Shown one piece after another: positions 7,247-11,300 of a stretch of DNA of 11,300 nucleotides (positions are counted from its first letter, which is position 1; each line of letters begins with the position of its first letter). Position numbers and translations under genes: made by a program. This DNA is from Candidatus Sulfotelmatobacter sp. (GTDB lineage: Bacteria > Acidobacteriota > Terriglobia > Terriglobales > SbA1). The notes under the pieces are model-generated. The model saw only the letters and a list, made by a program, of their open reading frames with translations, had not been told where the DNA came from and did no database searches. The stretch spans positions 1 through 11,300 of the forward strand of contig JASLEQ010000019.1 in the NCBI GenBank assembly GCA_030151135.1, in the 5' to 3' direction.

Positions 7247-8143
7247 ATGCCAAAGCGCGACGTTCATCTCCTCCCCATGCTCGCCCTCGGAACGGCTGGA
7301 TGCCTCTGGGGCACCGGATTTTACTTCGGCAAGATCTCGCTGAACGAGATGCCCGTCCCCACGATGGTGCTGTTCCGTTTCATCTTCGCGTGCGCCGGAT
7401 TGCTCCCGGTCATCTTCTTTGATCGTCCTCGCTTCGCGCGGGGGGAATGGGGCTGGGTCCTTGCGGCCTCTTTGCTTGGAGTCCCTGTGCAATATCTCGT
7501 TTAATTCAAGGGGCTCTCCCTGACCACGGTTTCACATGCCTCGCTGATGGTCGCCACACTCCCCATGCTCCTCGCCATAGCAGCCGTGATCTTTTCAGGC
7601 GAGCGGTTGCACGTCGGGGGATGGGTGGCTCTTGTTGCCTCGACTGCTGGCGCGGCCCTGATTGCATTGTCCAGCAGCGCTGCTTCCGGCGTCGCTCGCC
7701 CCAGCATCCGGGGAGACATGCTCGTGGTGTTTTCAATGTTCGCAGCCATCGCGTGGATCCTTATTTCCAAGCGCCTGATGCAACGCCACTCGGCAATGAT
7801 GGTCACAGCCTGCGTCTATTGGATCGGCATGCTCCTGCTGGCGGCGGTAGTCCTATTCACGTTTGGAACTCCTTCCGTGCATTACTCTACGCGCGCATGG
7901 ATCGCGGTTGCGGAGCAGGGACTGTTAGCGACCGCGAGCACAACGTTATTGTGGAACTGGGGACTGAAGCGCGTTCCAGCATCTCGGGCAGGAATTTTCG
8001 TGAACTTGGAGCCGCTCGTCGGCGCAATTCTCGGTGTCTCGTTGCTGCATGAGGTCTTGGGAATTCCCGCTTTGGCCGGCGGCGCCCTGATCGTCGGAGC
8101 AGCCGTCTACTTCAGCTACAAGCCCGAAAACAGCATCGAATAA
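7247..8143 (+). pseudogene. EamA/DMT-family transporter gene interrupted by one in-frame TAA
   Basis: Read through, the frame encodes 298 residues, the normal length of a ten-span drug/metabolite transporter (two EamA repeats). The first repeat begins MPKRDVHLLPMLALGTAGCLWGTGFYFGK with a typical EamA span 1, and the second ends LVGAILGVSLLHEVLGIPALAGGALIVGAAVYFSY. After codon 85 (VQYLV) the reading frame meets TAA at 7502-7504 and then continues in the same frame with FKGLSLTTVSHASLMVATLP, a canonical EamA span-3/4 segment. The family commonly has an aromatic or Gln residue here, so a single CAA-to-TAA change is the simplest explanation. No other disruption occurs. Either the gene is a very young pseudogene, or this is a base-call error; an internal ATG at 7547 could at best make a truncated protein lacking three spans. 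The substrate is unknown. Confidence 0.85.
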
Positions 8144-8196
8144 AAGAAGACAGCTGGATAGCATCAACGCTACACAGATGTTATGCGGGCAAAAAG

Positions 8197-8273
<77 letters not shown>

Positions 8274-8280
8274 GTGTTTT

Positions 8281-8298
8281 CGCGGCGTGACCGCCGCG
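8281..8298. repeat. Perfect GC-only stem-loop in the tRNA-Asn 5' leader
   Basis: CGCGGCG (8281-8287), TGAC, CGCCGCG (8292-8298) form a 7-bp perfect stem with a 4-nt loop. It lies 8 bp upstream of the mature tRNA 5' end and downstream of the predicted start site, so it would fold in the pre-tRNA leader next to the RNase P cleavage site. Neither strand has a T-run after it, so it is not a standard intrinsic terminator. Confidence 0.6.
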
Positions 8299-8307
8299 TT
8301 CTCTAGC

Positions 8308-8336
8308 ATCATAGCATTTCAAGACCGTTCTGAAAA
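8308..8336 (-). promoter_or_regulatory. Candidate promoter of tRNA-Asn
   Basis: On the minus strand, TTTTCA (complement of 8331-8336; 4 of 6 matches) and TATGAT (complement of 8308-8313; 5 of 6) are separated by 17 bp. Initiation about 7 nt after the -10 would give a pre-tRNA leader of about 28 nt carrying the GC stem-loop. Confidence 0.5.
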
Positions 8337-8401
8337 ACCTTCTGAGCCCTTTCCCTTCTGAAATCTCCGGCGCGCTTTGATACGCTAGCGTTTCAGTTTC
8401 C

Positions 8402-8405
8402 GAGG
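8402..8405 (+). promoter_or_regulatory. Ribosome binding site deciding the oligopeptidase start
   Basis: GAGG at 8402-8405 lies 5 nt before the ATG at 8411, good spacing, but overlaps the alternative GTG at 8405. This favours ATG 8411 as the true start. Confidence 0.65.
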
Positions 8406-8410
8406 TGTCT

Positions 8411-10618
8411 ATGCGTGGAGGGCGGTTCTTGCTTCTCTTCTCTTTTGTGATCCTATCTTCTTCTATAGTGCTCGTCGCGGCGATTGGTGCCGACTCCTCT
8501 TCTCAAGACGCCACTGCGAGCACCAAGGCTTCGGCCCCTTCAATGGCCAAGCCCCCTGACGCTCCTCCTGTCGCCGAACCCCGTCCCGCCGTCGACATCT
8601 ACCACGGCACCAAAGTCGTCGATAACTACCGCTGGCTCGAGAACGGCAACTCTCCAGAAACCCAAAAATGGGTTGCCGAGGAGATGTCGTACACGCGCTC
8701 CATTCTCGATCCTCTCCCCGGACGCGACGCCATCCACAAGCGCCTCACCGATTTGCTCTCCATCGGTAGCATCAGTGCTCCCGTTATTGCCGGGAAACAT
8801 TATTTCTACACCAGGCGCGAGGGCATGCAGAACCAGCCCGTACTCTACGTTCGCGATGACCTCAACGGCCCCGACCGCGTTCTCGTCGACGCCAATCAAC
8901 TCGCCGCCGACGGCACCATCGCGCTGGACTGGTTCGAACCATCGGACAACGGAAGGTATGTCGCCTACGGTACCTCTCCCAGCGGCTCCGAAATGTCCAC
9001 TCTCCACGTCATCGAAACAAAAACCGGCACGATTCTTCCCGACACCATCGAGCGCACCCGCGCCGCGTCGATCGCATGGCTGCACGACAACTCCGGCTTC
9101 TATTACACGCGCTATCCGAAAAAGGGCGACGTTCCCGCGGGACAGGAAATGTACAACCGCCACGTCTTTTACCATCTGCTCGGCAGCCCGGTCGAGTCCG
9201 ACGACCCCATCTTCGGCGAAGGACGCGATCCCGAAGACTGGCCCAGCGTCTCCCTCTCCAACGACGGCCGCTGGCTCCTTATTAATGTCTCGCAAGGATG
9301 GACCAAGTCCGAACTTTTCCTCAAAGACCTGAAATCTGATAAGGCTCCCATCCGTCTGACCACGGGCAAGAATTTTCTCTATGGTGCCGACGTTTACGAC
9401 GGCAAGGTGTACATCACTACAAATGAAGACGCGCCGCGCTATCGCGTCTTCGTGACCGACGCCGGAAATTTCGAACGCGATGCCTGGAAAGAAATCATCC
9501 CGCAGACAGACGCCGTACTGCAGGGCGTAGCGGTCTACGGAGGCAAGCTCTTCGCGCAGTACGAACAAAATGCAACCTCGCAGCTGAAACTCTTTGATCT
9601 CGGTGGCAAGAAGCTTTCAGATATTTCCCTGCCCGCAATCGGGACAGTCTTTGGCACGGGGGGAAAATGGAATCGCGATGAGATGTTCTATGGATTTCAG
9701 TCCTTCACGTTGCCGCCAAGTATCTACCGCGTCGATCTCAATGACTTAAAAGAGAGTCGCACTACTCTCTGGAACAAGGTCGACGCCCCCTCGATCGATC
9801 CCTCCGCCTACGAGGTCGCGCAGGAGTGGTACCACTCCAAAGACGGTACGCGTGTCCCCATGTTTGTTGTCCACAAAAAAGGCATTCAGAAGAACGGCAA
9901 GAATCCCACGCTGCTCACCGCTTATGGCGGATTCAACGTCAGCCTCACGCCTACCTTCAGCCGCACTGCTTACCTCTGGATGGAACACGGCGGTGTCTAC
10001 GCCGTAGCCAACCTTCGAGGCGGCGCCGAGTTCGGAGAAGACTGGCACCGCGCCGGCATGCTCGACAAAAAGCAGAATGTCTTCGACGACATGATCGCCG
10101 CGGCCGAACACCTCATCTCCGACAAATATACCGACAAAAATCATCTCGCGATCCAGGGCGGATCGAACGGCGGCCTGCTCATGGGCGCCATGATCACGCA
10201 GCGTCCCGACCTGTTCCGCGCCGTCGTCTGCCAGGTGCCGCTGCTCGACATGCTGCGCTATCAGAATTTCCAGATCGCCAAGCTCTGGATCCCGGAATAC
10301 GGCAACTCCGAAGATCCGGCACAGTTCAAGTGGCTCTACGCCTACAGCCCGTATCAGCACGTCAAATCAGGCACAGAGTATCCCGCAATTTTGTTTATGA
10401 CCGCCGACACAGACACGCGCGTGGATCCCATGCATGCGAAAAAGATGGCGGCCGAGATGCAGGCGGAAGCGAAGAACGGCCAAAGCAAAACACGCCCGAT
10501 CCTGCTCCGCATCGAGCAGAAAGCCGGCCACGGCGCAGGCAAGCCGGTGGCAAAGCAGATCGAGGAGTACACGGATGTGTATTCATTCCTGTTCTGGCAG
10601 TTGGGAGTCCGAGAATAG
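8411..10618 (+). CDS. Exported prolyl oligopeptidase (serine peptidase family S9A)
   Basis: This is a 735-residue enzyme that hydrolyses short peptides after proline. Residues 1-25 (MRGGRFLLLFSFVILSSSIVLVAA) form a signal peptide, so it is probably periplasmic or secreted. A low-complexity Ser/Ala/Pro linker runs to about residue 60. The seven-bladed propeller domain opens with VDIYHGTKVVDNYRWLEN and carries the S9A signatures GMQNQPVLYVRDDL and DNGRYVAYGTSPSGSE. The C-terminal alpha/beta-hydrolase has the nucleophile in GGSNGGLLMG (Ser585), the aspartate in TADTDTRVDP (Asp668, two residues before the conserved Arg), and the histidine in KAGHGAGKP (His707). The Ser-Asp and Asp-His spacings match those of animal prolyl oligopeptidase closely. 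It has no in-frame damage. It stands alone, and a heptad repeat begins in its stop codon. Start chosen from the GAGG spacing and signal peptide. Confidence 0.95.
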   Translation: MRGGRFLLLFSFVILSSSIVLVAAIGADSSSQDATASTKASAPSMAKPPDAPPVAEPRPAVDIYHGTKVVDNYRWLENGNSPETQKWVAEEMSYTRSILDPLPGRDAIHKRLTDLLSIGSISAPVIAGKHYFYTRREGMQNQPVLYVRDDLNGPDRVLVDANQLAADGTIALDWFEPSDNGRYVAYGTSPSGSEMSTLHVIETKTGTILPDTIERTRAASIAWLHDNSGFYYTRYPKKGDVPAGQEMYNRHVFYHLLGSPVESDDPIFGEGRDPEDWPSVSLSNDGRWLLINVSQGWTKSELFLKDLKSDKAPIRLTTGKNFLYGADVYDGKVYITTNEDAPRYRVFVTDAGNFERDAWKEIIPQTDAVLQGVAVYGGKLFAQYEQNATSQLKLFDLGGKKLSDISLPAIGTVFGTGGKWNRDEMFYGFQSFTLPPSIYRVDLNDLKESRTTLWNKVDAPSIDPSAYEVAQEWYHSKDGTRVPMFVVHKKGIQKNGKNPTLLTAYGGFNVSLTPTFSRTAYLWMEHGGVYAVANLRGGAEFGEDWHRAGMLDKKQNVFDDMIAAAEHLISDKYTDKNHLAIQGGSNGGLLMGAMITQRPDLFRAVVCQVPLLDMLRYQNFQIAKLWIPEYGNSEDPAQFKWLYAYSPYQHVKSGTEYPAILFMTADTDTRVDPMHAKKMAAEMQAEAKNGQSKTRPILLRIEQKAGHGAGKPVAKQIEEYTDVYSFLFWQLGVRE

Positions 10619-10640
10619 TACTCGGTACTCAGTACCCAGT
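10618..10640 (+). repeat. Heptad array R1 (GTACYCR, forward)
   Basis: Three consecutive 7-bp units (GTACTCG, GTACTCA, GTACCCA), ending in GT. The first G is the last base of the oligopeptidase TAG stop codon. The inner flank reads TAGAG. It is inverted relative to R2, 84 bp away. Confidence 0.85.
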
Positions 10641-10670
10641 TAGAGTTGAACTGCTTGCGGCAAGTTTTCT

Positions 10671-10684
10671 CGAACCAGGGTTCG
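10671..10684. repeat. Short stem-loop between R1 and R2
   Basis: CGAAC (10671-10675), CAGG, GTTCG (10680-10684): a 5-bp perfect stem with a 4-nt loop, lying in the spacer of the R1/R2 inverted pair. It may be the tip of a larger cruciform or RNA fold. Confidence 0.4.
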
Positions 10685-10724
10685 CTTTCCAAGAGCAATT
10701 TGTGGACCTCTTCTCTTCACAAAC

Positions 10725-10752
10725 TGAGTACTGGGTACTGCGTACTGACTAC
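10725..10752 (-). repeat. Heptad array R2 (reverse orientation)
   Basis: Four 7-bp units on the plus strand: TGAGTAC, TGGGTAC, TGCGTAC, TGACTAC. These are reverse complements of the GTACYCA unit, degenerating outward. The array ends 4 bp from the stop codon of the four-helix-bundle gene. R1 and R2 can pair over about three heptads with a few mismatches. Placed between two convergent genes, the pair could end transcription from either side, though no T-run is present. Confidence 0.85.
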
Positions 10753-10756
10753 TTCT

Positions 10757-11116
10757 TTATGCTGTTTTCGTCGATGCGATCAATCCGTTCAAAATGCGGC
10801 CCAACTCGGCGGCTCTCGCAAGGAGCACTTCCGTCTCTTGCGAAGATAAGTAGTTCAAATTGCACGCAAGCATGACCTGCGTTTCAACTTCAGCCAAGGA
10901 TCCACGTGCATTATTCAGGAAATGGTGAAATTCACGCTTGGAGTATCGCGCCTGGCCTTCTGCAATATTGCTTGGAACTGAAACAGCAGCTCTTCGAAGT
11001 TGGCTGGTAAGTCCATAGAGTTCGTTCTTGGGAAATACTTGGGTCGCGCGATAGGTTTCACAGACCAGTACCATACTTTTCTTCCACGCCACCAGGTCTC
11101 GATAGCTTCCGCTCAT
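10757..11116 (-). CDS. Four-helix-bundle protein, 23S rRNA IVS/S23 family (TIGR02436-type)
   Basis: This is a 119-residue protein. It starts MSGSYRDLVAWKKSMVLVCE (helix 1, with the family signature YRDL-AW-K). Helix 2 is NELYGLTSQLRRAAVSVPSNIAEG, helix 3 is SKREFHHFLNNARGSLAEVETQVMLA, and helix 4 is SSQETEVLLARAAELGRILNGL. SVPSNIAEG and GSLAEVETQ are hallmarks of the family first seen as ORFs in intervening sequences of spirochaete 23S rRNA genes and distantly related to Avd of diversity-generating retroelements. Here there is no rRNA, reverse transcriptase or variable protein nearby. The function of stand-alone members is unknown. ATG 11116 is chosen over upstream in-frame starts because a GAGG (complement of 11123-11126) lies 6 nt away and the conserved start follows. 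The gene is bracketed by heptad arrays R2 and R3. Confidence 0.92.
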   Translation of the reverse strand: MSGSYRDLVAWKKSMVLVCETYRATQVFPKNELYGLTSQLRRAAVSVPSNIAEGQARYSKREFHHFLNNARGSLAEVETQVMLACNLNYLSSQETEVLLARAAELGRILNGLIASTKTA

Positions 11117-11120
11117 GTTG

Positions 11121-11126
11121 CACCTC
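11121..11126 (-). promoter_or_regulatory. Ribosome binding site deciding the four-helix-bundle start
   Basis: On the minus strand GAGGTG lies just before the ATG at 11116, with 6 nt between GAGG and the start codon. It is one of the best Shine-Dalgarno matches in the window and excludes the longer reading from 11137. Confidence 0.7.
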
Positions 11127-11200
11127 ATTGCGATCATCCCATTGTCTTCGGCTTTTGCACTGGATGGGCCTCGAATAAAATGCTCGGCAGTTCCAAAATA

Positions 11201-11228
11201 GAACTCAGTACCCAGTACCCAGTACTCA
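11201..11228 (+). repeat. Heptad array R3 (GTACYCA, forward)
   Basis: Four 7-bp units: GAACTCA, GTACCCA, GTACCCA, GTACTCA. They are followed by GTGAGAG, comparable to GTTAGAG after R1. It lies 85 bp upstream of the four-helix-bundle start codon and is inverted relative to R4. Confidence 0.85.
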
Positions 11229-11288
11229 GTGAGAGCATATTTTGTCGTTGAGCGGGTGCTGAACTCAAGGCAGATCCACTGCGCAAAC

Positions 11289-11300
11289 TGGGTACTGAGT
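11289..11300 (-). repeat. Heptad array R4 (reverse orientation, cut by window end)
   Basis: TGGGTAC followed by TGAGT at the window edge, preceded by GCAAAC. R2 has the matching context ACAAAC before its first unit, so the inner flank is conserved as well as the heptads. The array presumably continues to the right. Confidence 0.8.

Noticed and set aside
7447..8052. 201-codon frame overlapping the permease stop codon, considered as a frameshift continuation
   Set aside because: The EamA sequence resumes in the original frame right after TAA, so no frameshift is needed; this frame encodes Arg/His-rich nonsense.
8540..9568. 342-codon minus-strand frame inside the oligopeptidase gene
   Set aside because: Antisense shadow created by biased third positions; no recognisable motif and no ribosome binding site.
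9826..10875. 349-codon plus-strand frame overlapping the oligopeptidase gene and the repeat region
   Set aside because: Arg/His/Pro-rich shadow of the oligopeptidase frame; the underlying S9A protein has intact catalytic motifs.
10757..11137. Four-helix-bundle gene as part of a diversity-generating retroelement
   Set aside because: No reverse transcriptase, template/variable repeat pair or C-type-lectin-like target is visible; only distant family kinship to Avd.
10618..11300. CRISPR array
   Set aside because: Units are 7 bp tandem copies without unique spacers, in alternating orientations; no cas genes.

Overview
The window is bacterial chromosomal DNA of moderately high GC, with compact genes on both strands and short intergenic gaps. 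The gene set (a large UPF0182 membrane protein, an exported S9A prolyl oligopeptidase with a Ser/Ala/Pro-rich linker, a stand-alone four-helix-bundle 'S23/IVS' protein beside GTAC-rich repeats, and small lineage-specific hypotheticals) fits an acidobacterium of the Koribacter/Terriglobia type. That assignment is inference from gene style, not from a marker gene.

Layout, left to right: the 3' end of an unidentified, possibly phage-like ORF (1-141, +); a YegD-like Hsp70 ATPase without a substrate-binding domain (325-1632, +); a HugZ/PNPOx-like FMN-binding split-barrel protein with a DUF2470 tail (1737-2537, +); convergent to it, the 948-residue UPF0182 membrane protein (2600-5446, -); a 69-residue hypothetical (5681-5890, +); exodeoxyribonuclease III (5996-6766, -); a 92-residue basic hypothetical (6934-7212, +); an EamA/DMT-family permease gene interrupted by one in-frame TAA (7247-8143, +); tRNA-Asn(GTT) with encoded CCA (8199-8273, -); a secreted prolyl oligopeptidase (8411-10618, +); and a four-helix-bundle protein gene (10757-11116, -) embedded in a field of 7-bp tandem repeats.

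The genes are mostly independent housekeeping or accessory functions (chaperone-like ATPase, flavin-dependent enzyme, DNA repair, transport, peptide degradation). No multi-gene operon with a shared pathway is evident. Two pairs are convergent (HugZ-like/UPF0182 and the 69-aa ORF/exonuclease) and two are divergent (UPF0182/69-aa ORF and exonuclease/92-aa ORF). Three genes without a good Shine-Dalgarno have a -10-like hexamer exactly 8 nt before the ATG, which hints at leaderless transcripts.

The least ordinary part is the right end. The four-helix-bundle gene sits between arrays of a GTACYCA heptad. These arrays occur as two inverted pairs (10618/10752 and 11201/11300), the first beginning inside the stop codon of the oligopeptidase gene. 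This looks like a short dispersed repeat or small mobile unit carrying or parasitising the four-helix-bundle gene. The other clear anomaly is the lone nonsense codon in the permease.
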